A stretch of DNA of 64,000 nucleotides. Origin: G963676655 sp963678305. Its GTDB lineage: Bacteria > Verrucomicrobiota > Lentisphaeria > Victivallales > Victivallaceae. Both the position numbers and the translations under genes were made by a program. The notes beneath the pieces were generated by a model, which was not told the origin of the DNA, made no database searches, and worked only from the letters and a program-made list of their open reading frames with translations. The stretch is from the NCBI GenBank assembly GCA_963678305.2, contig CAXXVV010000002.1, positions 180,451 through 244,450 of the forward strand, read 5' to 3'. Below are positions 35,392-43,263 of this stretch, one piece after another. Position 1 is the first letter of the stretch. Every line of letters starts with the position of its first letter.

Positions 35392-36573
35392 ATGCAGAAG
35401 CTGAGAATCGGAATCATCGGAGCAAATCGCAGAGGTCGCCTGGCGGACAATTGCCATAAGCCGGAAGAAGGCGTGGAAATCGTCGCCGGCATGGATATTT
35501 CCCAATACCAGATTGATCGTTTTGAGAAACGTTATCAGGATAAATTCAACTCTAAAGTTACCGGTTATCTCGATATAAATGAAATGCTGGAAAAAGAAAA
35601 TCTCGACGGGGTTTTCGTCACCAGTCCTGATTTCTGTCATGAAGAACACGCCGTAATGTGTCTGGAAAAAGGCATTCCGGTCTATCTGGAAAAACCGATG
35701 GCAATCACGATCAAGGGCTGTGACCGGATCATGCGGACCGCTCAAGAACACAAAACAAAGCTGGTTCTTGGTCACAATATGCGGTATATGACCTTCACTA
35801 ACCAGATGCGCGACCTGATCCTGGCCGATGAGATCGGCGAAGTAAAGGCCATCTGGTGCCGTCATTTCATCAGCTACGGCGGCGACGCCTATTTCCGCGA
35901 CTGGCACGCCGAACGTGAAAAATCCACCGGACTACTGCTCCAGAAGGGAGCTCATGATATTGACATCATTCACTGGCTTGCCGGAGCGTTTACCGAAAAA
36001 GTTGTCGGCATGGGGCAGTTGTCGGTTTACGACAAGCTGCCGCGCCGCAGTTCTGATCCGGAAACGCCGATTGAAGTGACCTTCAACCCGCAAAACTGGC
36101 CGCCGGAAGCAACCGGCAATTACAATCCGGTTATCGACGTTGAAGACCAGTCCATGATCATGATGCAGTTGAGCAACGGTGTTCAGGCATCCTATATGCA
36201 GTGTCATTTTGCCCCGGACGACTGCCGCAATTACACAATCATCGGCACCCGTGGCCGAATTGAAAATTACGGCGACTACGGTGATGAATGCAAAGTCGCG
36301 CTGTGGAAACGCCGCCGCGGCGGTTTCCGACTTGAAGGCGACGCCATGTTCCGGGCCGATCCGACTCACGGAAGCCATGGCGGCGCTGACCCCAAAATCG
36401 TGCAGAGTTTTATTGACGCGATTCGCGGCACCGGCAAACCGGTATCAACGCCCCAGGCCGCGCGTTACTCGGTCGCGACCGGTTGTCAGGGAACTGAATC
36501 AATCCGCAACGGCTGCATTCCGCTGGAAGTTCCAAAACTTCCAAAAGAACTCGAAGAATACGATTACAGTTGA
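35392..36573 (+). CDS. Gfo/Idh/MocA-family oxidoreductase
   Basis: A 393-residue protein. The Rossmann start RIGIIGANRRGRLA, the NAD-binding VTSPDFCHEEHAVMCLEKGIPVYLEKPM with the family's EKP motif, and KGAHDIDIIHWLAG containing the usual catalytic Asp/His pair are all present. The family oxidises or epimerises sugars with a tightly bound NAD(P); one branch (GH109) uses the same fold for NAD-dependent alpha-N-acetylgalactosaminidase activity. Its place between NahK and the epimerase suggests an amino-sugar or sugar-nucleotide substrate, but whether it is a dehydrogenase or a GH109-like glycosidase is open. No signal peptide. Confidence 0.9.
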   Translation: MQKLRIGIIGANRRGRLADNCHKPEEGVEIVAGMDISQYQIDRFEKRYQDKFNSKVTGYLDINEMLEKENLDGVFVTSPDFCHEEHAVMCLEKGIPVYLEKPMAITIKGCDRIMRTAQEHKTKLVLGHNMRYMTFTNQMRDLILADEIGEVKAIWCRHFISYGGDAYFRDWHAEREKSTGLLLQKGAHDIDIIHWLAGAFTEKVVGMGQLSVYDKLPRRSSDPETPIEVTFNPQNWPPEATGNYNPVIDVEDQSMIMMQLSNGVQASYMQCHFAPDDCRNYTIIGTRGRIENYGDYGDECKVALWKRRRGGFRLEGDAMFRADPTHGSHGGADPKIVQSFIDAIRGTGKPVSTPQAARYSVATGCQGTESIRNGCIPLEVPKLPKELEEYDYS

Positions 36574-36625
36574 TTGTACGTAAATTACAGTTAATAGTAA
36601 CCAATTTGATATTAAGGAAAACAAC

Positions 36626-37549
36626 ATGAGAGTTTTAGTTACCGGCGGAGCCGGCTTTATCGGCAGTCATATTGTCGAACACTTTCAAGGCAAAGCCGAA
36701 GTCCGGGTTCTTGACAACCTGCGAACCGGCTACAAACACAATCTGGACGGATTTGAGGTCGAATTCATCGAAGGGGATATCCTCGACCGTGAAACGGTCC
36801 GCAAGGCGATGGAAGGCGTTGACTATGTCTTTCATCTGGCGGCAATGATCTCGGTCCCGGAATCGATGGGAGACCCCATCGGCTGCGTTGAACTCAACGC
36901 GACCGGCACATTGATCGTGCTGGAAGAGGCCGCGGCCGCCGGCGTCAAAAAACTGTGTTTCAGCACCAGTGCCGCAATCTACGGCGACAATCCGGAAATG
37001 CCGAAACGCGAAACCATGCTGCCAGAGCCCAAAAGCCCGTACGCAGTAACCAAGCTTGACGGCGAGTATTACTGTGATATGTTCACCCGCGAGGGCAAAC
37101 TGCAAACTGCATGCCTGCGTTATTTCAACGTTTTCGGGCCGCGGCAGGACCCCGGCAGCGCCTACGCCGCCGCCATTCCGATCTTTACCGCCAGAGCGGT
37201 TCAAAATAAGCCGATAACAATTTACGGCGACGGCGAGCAGACCCGCGATTTCATTTACGTCAAAGATATCGTCGCGGCAAACGTCTTTATGGCGACCAGT
37301 GAGTTCACCGGGGTCTACAATGTCGCTTACGGCGGCTGTATCTCGATCAATGAACTGGTCGGAAAAATCAAGGCCATTGTCGGTTCCGACTCAGAGGTCA
37401 TTCACGGCCCGGAACGCGCCGGGGACGTGAAACATTCGATGGCAGCGGTTGATAAACTGAACGCCACCGGCTTTGTTCCAAGCTCGGATTTCGATACCGG
37501 AATGGCCGCAACAATTGAATTTTTTAAAAAGAAATATTCCGGAGAATAA
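36626..37549 (+). CDS. NAD-dependent sugar-nucleotide epimerase (UDP-glucose/UDP-GlcNAc 4-epimerase type)
   Basis: A 307-residue extended short-chain dehydrogenase. GGAGFIGSHI is the NAD-binding GxxGxxG, followed by FHLAAMISVPESM, STSAAIYG, the catalytic Tyr139-xxx-Lys143 (SPYAVTKLDGEYY) and FNVFGPRQDPGSAYAA, typical of WbpP/GalE-like 4-epimerases. In the lacto-N-biose pathway the equivalent enzyme (LnpD) interconverts UDP-GalNAc and UDP-GlcNAc, which would allow GalNAc 1-phosphate to enter GlcNAc metabolism. Such specificity is inferred from the neighbours. The stop is 3 bases before the nagB start. Confidence 0.9.
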   Translation: MRVLVTGGAGFIGSHIVEHFQGKAEVRVLDNLRTGYKHNLDGFEVEFIEGDILDRETVRKAMEGVDYVFHLAAMISVPESMGDPIGCVELNATGTLIVLEEAAAAGVKKLCFSTSAAIYGDNPEMPKRETMLPEPKSPYAVTKLDGEYYCDMFTREGKLQTACLRYFNVFGPRQDPGSAYAAAIPIFTARAVQNKPITIYGDGEQTRDFIYVKDIVAANVFMATSEFTGVYNVAYGGCISINELVGKIKAIVGSDSEVIHGPERAGDVKHSMAAVDKLNATGFVPSSDFDTGMAATIEFFKKKYSGE

Positions 37550-37552
37550 ACT

Positions 37553-38338
37553 ATGGAAGTGATTATACGGCCCAATGTGGAAAAAGCCTGTGAACTGGTC
37601 GCGGCACTGATCGCACGCGAAGTTCGCAAAAAACCTTATCTGGTACTCGGTCTGGCTACCGGACGGACCATGGAAATGGTCTATCAACAGTTGGCGGATT
37701 ATCATAATAACGAAGGTCTGGATTTTTCATTAACCAGGACCTTCAACCTGGACGAATATATCGGCCTGGAACCGGACAATCCGAATTCCTACCGCTATTA
37801 TATGAACAAGCATCTTTTCAATAAGATCAATATCGACCTGCGCAACACCAATCTGCCGCTGGGCATGGCTGAAGATGTCGAAATGGAGTGCCGTTTGTAT
37901 GAGGAAAGCATCAAACGGGCCGGCGGTATCGACTTGCAGTTACTGGGCATCGGCCGGGCCGGGCATATCGGCTTCAACGAGCCACTTTCAGCCTTGCGCT
38001 CACGAACCCGGGCCAAAAGCCTGACTCCGATAACCATCGCGCAGAATTCACCAATGTTCGATCCGCCGGAATCAATGCCGCGCCGCGCCATTACCATGGG
38101 CGTAGGAACTATTCTGGAATCAAAACGGGTAATCACCCTGGTCACCGGCGAAGAAAAAGCGGAAATCCTGGCCAAATCGGTCGAGGGACCGGTAACTTCG
38201 ATGATCTCCGGCACTGCATTGCAGCTCCATCCCCGCTGCACCGTGATCGCCGACGAGGCCGCCGCCAGCCTGCTCAAGGAACGCGGTTATTACGATTGGA
38301 TATTCCAAAACGAACCCGAATGGGAAGAATTCAGATAA
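37553..38338 (+). CDS. nagB: Glucosamine-6-phosphate deaminase
   Basis: A 261-residue NagB with YLVLGLATGRTMEMVYQQL, TFNLDEYIGL (catalytic Asp), GHIGFNEP and the allosteric-type C-terminus LQLHPRCTVIADEAAA. The motif that reads NDGHIAFNEP in E. coli is RAGHIGFNEP here: His138 and Glu143 are kept, but the residue matching E. coli Asp141 is Ala136. This position varies among homologues, so activity is still likely. The enzyme converts GlcN6P to fructose 6-phosphate and ammonia and ends the amino-sugar salvage route. No nagA is in the window. A terminator follows. Confidence 0.93.
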   Translation: MEVIIRPNVEKACELVAALIAREVRKKPYLVLGLATGRTMEMVYQQLADYHNNEGLDFSLTRTFNLDEYIGLEPDNPNSYRYYMNKHLFNKINIDLRNTNLPLGMAEDVEMECRLYEESIKRAGGIDLQLLGIGRAGHIGFNEPLSALRSRTRAKSLTPITIAQNSPMFDPPESMPRRAITMGVGTILESKRVITLVTGEEKAEILAKSVEGPVTSMISGTALQLHPRCTVIADEAAASLLKERGYYDWIFQNEPEWEEFR

Positions 38339-38374
38339 TATCATTGAGTAAATAATTGGAAATTGTAAATAATA

Positions 38375-38412
38375 GAGGAGAAGTCGAAAGAATAATCGAC
38401 TTCTCCTTTTTT
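38375..38412 (+). terminator. Rho-independent terminator of the amino-sugar operon
   Basis: GGAGAAGTCGA (38377-38387) pairs perfectly with TCGACTTCTCC (38396-38406) across an eight-base loop and is followed by six Ts. It lies about 40 bases after the nagB stop. Confidence 0.93.
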
Positions 38413-38441
38413 ATTGAGGCTTAAGTTCTACAAAAGCCAGT

Positions 38442-39182
38442 TTACTTCAGATGACACTTGACCATAATTTCGATCTCATCCAGAGAAAGCGTATGCTTGT
38501 CCCAGTTCCCGGCGGTACCTCCACATAAGAGATCGACCGTAAAGCCGGATTTTTCCAGCAGCATGCGCAATTCCATCGGAGTAAAACATTTTTCCTTAAC
38601 CTCGATTTCCGGGTCGAAACCGGGATACCATTCGCCCAGCCGTACCATGCGCGTCAAAGTATAGGGATCGAATTTACCGGAGGCAATGTCGTCGTCGCTG
38701 TAGTTGCGGACGAGCTCAAAGACATTACGCACCGTCATCAACAACGGAGCGCCCGGTTTCAGGACCGAAGCCAGATTCCTGAGAATATCAGCTTCATGCG
38801 TCAATGGATCATCCTCTATCGACAATAGCCCGAACGAGCCCTGGCAAATACAAATAGCGGCGTCAAACTGCTCATCCAAGACAAAATTCGCAGCATCAGC
38901 CTGAATTAAGCGGACCTTTACTTCGGCCTGATCAGCCTTTTTCCCCGCTTCAGCTAATTGAGCGGCGGAAATGTCCAGGCCGGTCATATCCAGTCCTTTT
39001 GCCGCCAAAGCAACAGAATGGCGACCGGTCCCGCAACCGAGGTCAAGCACTTTCATGCCAGGTTCCAGCGACATTTCCCTGATCAGGAAATCCGTCTCAA
39101 AAGCGGTGTTTGAAGTAAAAATCTCCTTATCGTAGTCAGGAGCGTTGAAATCGTAGAATTTTTTCCAGGTATTATTTTTCAT
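38442..39182 (-). CDS. Class I SAM-dependent methyltransferase
   Basis: About 246 residues from ATG 39182 (MKNNTWKKFYDFNAPDYDKE); a longer in-frame start 19 codons upstream adds sequence unlike the family. Motif I is VLDLGCGTGRHSVALAAKG, followed by MTGLDIS, LIQADAANFVL and the post-I segment AAICICQGSFGLLS. The fold is that of small-molecule methyltransferases of the UbiE/Methyltransf_25 type. The acceptor is unknown. It converges with the nagB operon and has no operon partners. Confidence 0.85.
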   Translation of the reverse strand: MKNNTWKKFYDFNAPDYDKEIFTSNTAFETDFLIREMSLEPGMKVLDLGCGTGRHSVALAAKGLDMTGLDISAAQLAEAGKKADQAEVKVRLIQADAANFVLDEQFDAAICICQGSFGLLSIEDDPLTHEADILRNLASVLKPGAPLLMTVRNVFELVRNYSDDDIASGKFDPYTLTRMVRLGEWYPGFDPEIEVKEKCFTPMELRMLLEKSGFTVDLLCGGTAGNWDKHTLSLDEIEIMVKCHLK

Positions 39183-39699
39183 TATAGATATTGATTCCTG
39201 TATTTGTAGTAAAAGACAATAAAACACATTTCCGGGCATACTTATGTCCGGTAAGTCAAAGAGTGATTTTCGCCACTCAGTTTTATTTATACAAGCATCA
39301 AAATCCCTGGCTTATCGGCCGCGACACCGTGTCTCAGCCTCAGCTTAGTATTATAACAATATGCTGTTTTTAATAATTTTCCAGCAATGGAAATGAAAAA
39401 TCTGCTGAATATTCAAAAAGCAGAATTAGCGGTCAGTTGATTTATTAAAAAAAGAAATTTCTGCAAAGCAGTATGATCGTTCCGCGTCGTACGCGGGCGT
39501 GGTCCAGCGAAGAATCGCTGGTCGCCGCAGGCGAAAGTGAGCGTAGCGCATTTATCATGCAAAGAGACTTCCATTCGACTGGAGCGATCTCTTTATTATT
39601 AAGCGCGAAGCTGCTTTAATAAAGAGGTTGAGCGTAAGTTACCGGATGCCGAATACTCAACAGACCGATTACAAATCAGAATTAGCGGTTAAACATACT
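39183..39699. other. Non-coding region containing hairpins and a direct-repeat-flanked segment
   Basis: No convincing gene. It contains a hairpin CCGGGCATA/TATGTCCGG at 39232-39251 and the repeat-flanked segment described at 39421-39689, whose GC-rich, structured middle differs from the AT-rich surroundings. Confidence 0.5.
39421..39689. repeat. Possible non-autonomous element flanked by 13-bp direct repeats
   Basis: CAGAATTAGCGGT occurs at 39421-39433 and again at 39677-39689. The 243 bases between them contain CCAGCG/CGCTGG-type hairpins and a long imperfect stem formed by CTCTTTATTATTAAGC and GCTTTAATAAAGAG. This looks like a small inserted element with a target-site-like duplication, but terminal inverted repeats are not obvious and no transposase is nearby. 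Confidence 0.4.
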
Positions 39700-39987
39700 T
39701 CAATAGGTCGGATGAAAAAAACCATGAGCAACAACAACTAAAAAAGCCAGCCCAACTCTAAATAAGATGCTCTTTAAAGGAGTTAAAAAAAGCCATAAGA
39801 GAAACAAAAAAACAATGGTAAACGTCCCACTAACCGTCATTAACGTTCGTGCTTCGGGAGCTTTCAGCCAATGAGTTGATGCATACATATATATTTCAAA
39901 ATAGTGTTGGTAGATTGAAATCGCAACAAGCAGAATCCAGGTTAATCTGTCTGGAATTTTCTTATTGCATATTTGTTTTAAATTCAT
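39700..39987 (-). CDS. Small hypothetical membrane protein
   Basis: About 95 residues from ATG 39987, chosen because GGGGAA lies upstream at a normal distance; the longer frame starting at 40047 lacks such a site. Three hydrophobic segments are visible (LTWILLVAISIYQHYFEIYMYA, TLMTVSGTFTIVFLFLLWLF, ILFRVGLAFLVVVAHGFF). No family recognised. It stands alone between the repeat-bearing region and the TauE/SafE gene. Confidence 0.55.
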   Translation of the reverse strand: MNLKQICNKKIPDRLTWILLVAISIYQHYFEIYMYASTHWLKAPEARTLMTVSGTFTIVFLFLLWLFLTPLKSILFRVGLAFLVVVAHGFFHPTY

Positions 39988-40047
39988 ACAAGTTCCCCTT
40001 TTACACATCTCGTCAATAATTATATCCGAACTATTACACAAAAGCAA

Positions 40048-40448
40048 AAAAATCTTTTAATGAAGATGAATACGCCATTATCATCACAAAATATAGCAAC
40101 ACTTGATTTGTAAATACAACACAAATCAATAACAACAAACCTCTTACAACGAAAAAAAATTCATTATTTCATAGATCAAATAGTTATGAAAATGACAAGG
40201 CAGCAGGCGTTGTCGGAAATAATCCCAAATCCAGACTTGAAAAAACAGCTGAAAACGGTTAAGTTATTGTTTTTATATTATTGTAAGTTAAGAAATAAAC
40301 CTGCAGTGATTAATTACAATATGCTCCAAGTCAAGAAACTGCTTGTATCTTCGGCATGGTGTTGTAGACACATGCGGAATCTGAAAGTTCCAGTTGAACC
40401 GTAAATGGTTCCGCCGTAATTTAAAAGTGTGATATTTAGAGGAAAATT
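40048..40448. other. AT-rich intergenic stretch before the TauE/SafE gene
   Basis: About 400 bases. A 72-codon open frame at 40186-40404 exists but lacks a Shine-Dalgarno and any recognisable motif. No terminator or RNA gene was seen. Confidence 0.5.
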
Positions 40449-41369
40449 ATGGATTATATAGTCAACCATTGGGGGATGTTGCTGGGGGGTGCGTTTCTGG
40501 GCTTTTTCGTCGGCATGCTTACCGCGTTATTCGGGGCCGGCGGCGGCTTCATCGTCACTCCGGCATTGAATATTTTCCTCGGGTTGGATATGAATCTGGC
40601 GGTCGGCACCAGTGCGTTCCAGGTCATGGGCGCTTCGTCTTTTTCCCTTTACCATCGACTCGACAAACGTTTCATGGGAATCAGAGTCGCGCTGTTCACC
40701 GGGATCGGCATTCCGGTCGGAGCTTATCTCGGAGTATTTCTGGTCCAGATGATGAAATCCCAGGGTCAATGGCAATTCGGCGGGGAAACCATCGACCCGG
40801 TCAACTTTATTCTGCTGTCGATCTTTGCGGTATTCCTGCTGCTGATCGGCGGCTGGTTGTTGTTCGATAATTTCTATCTGCGCCGCCATCACGACGGCGA
40901 CGACAGCGATCACGTCGGTCTGCTCAAAAGATTCGCGATTTCCCCTCTACTTAAATTCCGGACAATCCCCGCCGGAGAATTCAGTGTTCCGGTTCTCGTC
41001 GGACTAGGCCTGTTTACCGGATTCCTCAGCGGACTGCTCGGAATCGGCGGCGGCGTGATCATGATGCCGATGCTCTTTTATATGGTGGGCCAGGAAACCA
41101 AGTACGCGACCCAGACCAGCACGATGCTGGTATTGCTCTCCGGCGCGTTTTCCTCGATATTCCATGCTATTGACCACAATATCAATTACACTCTGGCGAT
41201 AGTTTTGATAGCCGGCGCCTTTTTCGGCACCAAACTCGGCAGCATTATTCATGACAAAATATCCGCAAAATCAATCCGGAAATATTTCGCGTTCGTAGTT
41301 CTGGCCGCATGGCTGCTGGTGATTTTCAAATTGCTGATAATGTTAAAATTAATCAAAATAGCCTTTTAA
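40449..41369 (+). CDS. TauE/SafE-family anion exporter
   Basis: A 306-residue membrane protein of about eight helices. It contains the two family repeats: FLGFFVGMLTALFGAGGGFIVTPAL and GLFTGFLSGLLGIGGGVIMMPML, each with the GxGGG loop, and QTSTMLVLLSGAFSS. A charged loop (RRHHDGDDSDH) separates the halves. The family exports sulfite, sulfoacetate or related organic anions. A sulfur-anion exporter in a genome with YeeE-like proteins and glycan genes could handle sulfate or sulfite released from sulfated glycans; that is speculation. AGGAAAA precedes the ATG. Confidence 0.9.
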   Translation: MDYIVNHWGMLLGGAFLGFFVGMLTALFGAGGGFIVTPALNIFLGLDMNLAVGTSAFQVMGASSFSLYHRLDKRFMGIRVALFTGIGIPVGAYLGVFLVQMMKSQGQWQFGGETIDPVNFILLSIFAVFLLLIGGWLLFDNFYLRRHHDGDDSDHVGLLKRFAISPLLKFRTIPAGEFSVPVLVGLGLFTGFLSGLLGIGGGVIMMPMLFYMVGQETKYATQTSTMLVLLSGAFSSIFHAIDHNINYTLAIVLIAGAFFGTKLGSIIHDKISAKSIRKYFAFVVLAAWLLVIFKLLIMLKLIKIAF

Positions 41370-41448
41370 TCCATCCGCGCCGTTCTTTGAACTAAGGAAG
41401 CGAAGACAAAACAAGCATTCCCGGGGTTGCACATGCGGATTAAAAAAC

Positions 41449-43239
41449 TCAGTATTGATGCTCTTTTTCTGCGTGCAGTTTCCTCAAGGTATATTGGACC
41501 GGCGACGGTTCTTCCTTACCGGTAAAATCACACTGTTCCAACTCGTATATTGACTGATGCAACGCATCACAGGCAGCTTCATAACTGATATCACCAAGCT
41601 CGGAAATCAACCTGATTGAACGGTCTACCAACTTTTTATTGGAAAGACTGACATAACTCATCCAGTTGCCGGTTACTCTGCCCATCAGAATCATGACACC
41701 GGTTGAAATTACGTTCATTACCAGTTTAACTTTCATGTGATCCAACAGTTTCAGCATAGACCGCCTTACCTCACCGGGTACAATCAACGCGTTATCGACC
41801 TTCACTCGAGTATCGCCAATTATCAAAGTCTTATTTTGACGAAAGTTTTCTATTTCAAAGATCAAATTTGAATTAGCTTTTTCAGATAATTCGTTACCCG
41901 AATAAATGCTCACGGCCGCGCTGGCCGGAGACTCGAACCGGCATTCCTCCGCTTCATTGCCGATCAAAAAACGCAGCATCTCCTTTTGACTGACTGCCGG
42001 TTGATTGCAAATAATTTTCTCCGGGGCATTCATCTGGATATAATCTTCAGTGGTCCATTCAAGACAACGCAAATCCCGGCCGAGATAATGCTGCCAGGCG
42101 GCAGCGGTATTATACAGAGGCGTCTTGACAAAGGCCCACGACGGCAAAGAAGAAAAGTCGTCAAACTTCCGGAAAGGATTGAGCATAAAGGTCGGAGCCC
42201 GCTCTGTCGTATCCGTAAAAATATCGATCAAAAATTCATCGGCAAAATAGGTCACCAACCCCCTGTTACGATAGATTTCCTGTTCAAAGCGGATGTATCC
42301 GGCCATTATTTTCAGTGCCTCCGGAGAACATAAATCGCTCAGAATCTTTTTCATTTCGCTCGCATAATCAATATCAGAATCCGACAATACAGACAATTCC
42401 GCCGCTGTTAGATTTTCCCGCATAACCCTGTTAAGTAATTTTTCCAGCATTGCACCGGCAACCAGCTGCTCACTGCTGGTCGCCTGCATTCTGGTGGAAC
42501 CGGCGACCGCCATCGGACCGCAATAAAGATCAAGCACGGTAACAGCAGGATCTTCAATAACTTCTCTTGATCGTTCAATATGCCGACACAGGGTGTCAGC
42601 CGGATTGTTGAATATTAAAAACACCGCCGCTCCCACCCTGACCGCCTCTTTTACCGAGCCGATCACCGATGAAGTTTCTCCGCCCTCGGTAATGGCGATC
42701 AGGACGTCTTGTGAATTCAGCCCGAGTTCCTCCGCCTGCCGCCGGCCGAACTGCGGATAGTCCTCGAATGACTCAACCGATTTGATCAGCGCGTAATCCC
42801 CTCCGGTCATAATACTGAAAACAGTATTTTCAAACCGGGCCACTTTGCGGAAAACGCTCGGGTCAAGAGCCTCCAGGCGGCGAAAAAAAGTTCGCCACAT
42901 ACTTTCCAGAAGAATACTCAAGCGACCGGTAGCACCGCAACCGGAAAAAATAATTTTACCGCCATCAGCAATGGCCTTGAAGGACGCTTCCAGCATCATG
43001 GCAAAATCCTTCCCGGCAAATATTTTTTCCGCCATTGGAATAATATCTTCATCCACCGCGAAAAGTCTTTCAAGCCCGGCTTCGATCGATTGAGAAAAAG
43101 TTTTATCGAGATCGCGGGTTTTGGGGTTTGCCTGTTCGGTCGGCAGCATGCCTAAATGAAACTGTTTTTCATTTTTCAGAAAATGCTCCGACCTGACTTT
43201 GGCTTGTAATGCTATTTCCATTCTAATATCTCTTTTCAT
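41449..43239 (-). CDS. Double-SIS protein of the MurQ/GCKR family
   Basis: A 596-residue protein, about twice the length of MurQ. Residues about 90-280 are a SIS domain with MurQ-like features (IIFSGCGATGRLSILLE, LIAITEGGETSSVIGSV, AGSTRMQATSSEQLVAGAM). The C-terminal part has a second, MurQ-C-terminal-like segment (VMNVISTGVMILMGRVTGNWM, NKKLVDRSIRLISELGDISYEAA). MurQ cleaves the lactyl ether of MurNAc-6-phosphate; glucokinase regulatory protein uses the same duplicated fold to sense phosphosugars. Either role is possible. It ends cassette IV, 24 bases after the GH42-like gene. The start may instead be ATG 43221. Confidence 0.8.
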   Translation of the reverse strand: MKRDIRMEIALQAKVRSEHFLKNEKQFHLGMLPTEQANPKTRDLDKTFSQSIEAGLERLFAVDEDIIPMAEKIFAGKDFAMMLEASFKAIADGGKIIFSGCGATGRLSILLESMWRTFFRRLEALDPSVFRKVARFENTVFSIMTGGDYALIKSVESFEDYPQFGRRQAEELGLNSQDVLIAITEGGETSSVIGSVKEAVRVGAAVFLIFNNPADTLCRHIERSREVIEDPAVTVLDLYCGPMAVAGSTRMQATSSEQLVAGAMLEKLLNRVMRENLTAAELSVLSDSDIDYASEMKKILSDLCSPEALKIMAGYIRFEQEIYRNRGLVTYFADEFLIDIFTDTTERAPTFMLNPFRKFDDFSSLPSWAFVKTPLYNTAAAWQHYLGRDLRCLEWTTEDYIQMNAPEKIICNQPAVSQKEMLRFLIGNEAEECRFESPASAAVSIYSGNELSEKANSNLIFEIENFRQNKTLIIGDTRVKVDNALIVPGEVRRSMLKLLDHMKVKLVMNVISTGVMILMGRVTGNWMSYVSLSNKKLVDRSIRLISELGDISYEAACDALHQSIYELEQCDFTGKEEPSPVQYTLRKLHAEKEHQY

Positions 43240-43263
43240 TGTTTTGTATTTGACTGAACTATA

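Noticed and set aside
40186..40404. 72-codon open frame before the TauE/SafE gene
   Set aside because: It has no Shine-Dalgarno, no recognisable motif and lies in AT-rich intergenic sequence; chance is a sufficient explanation.
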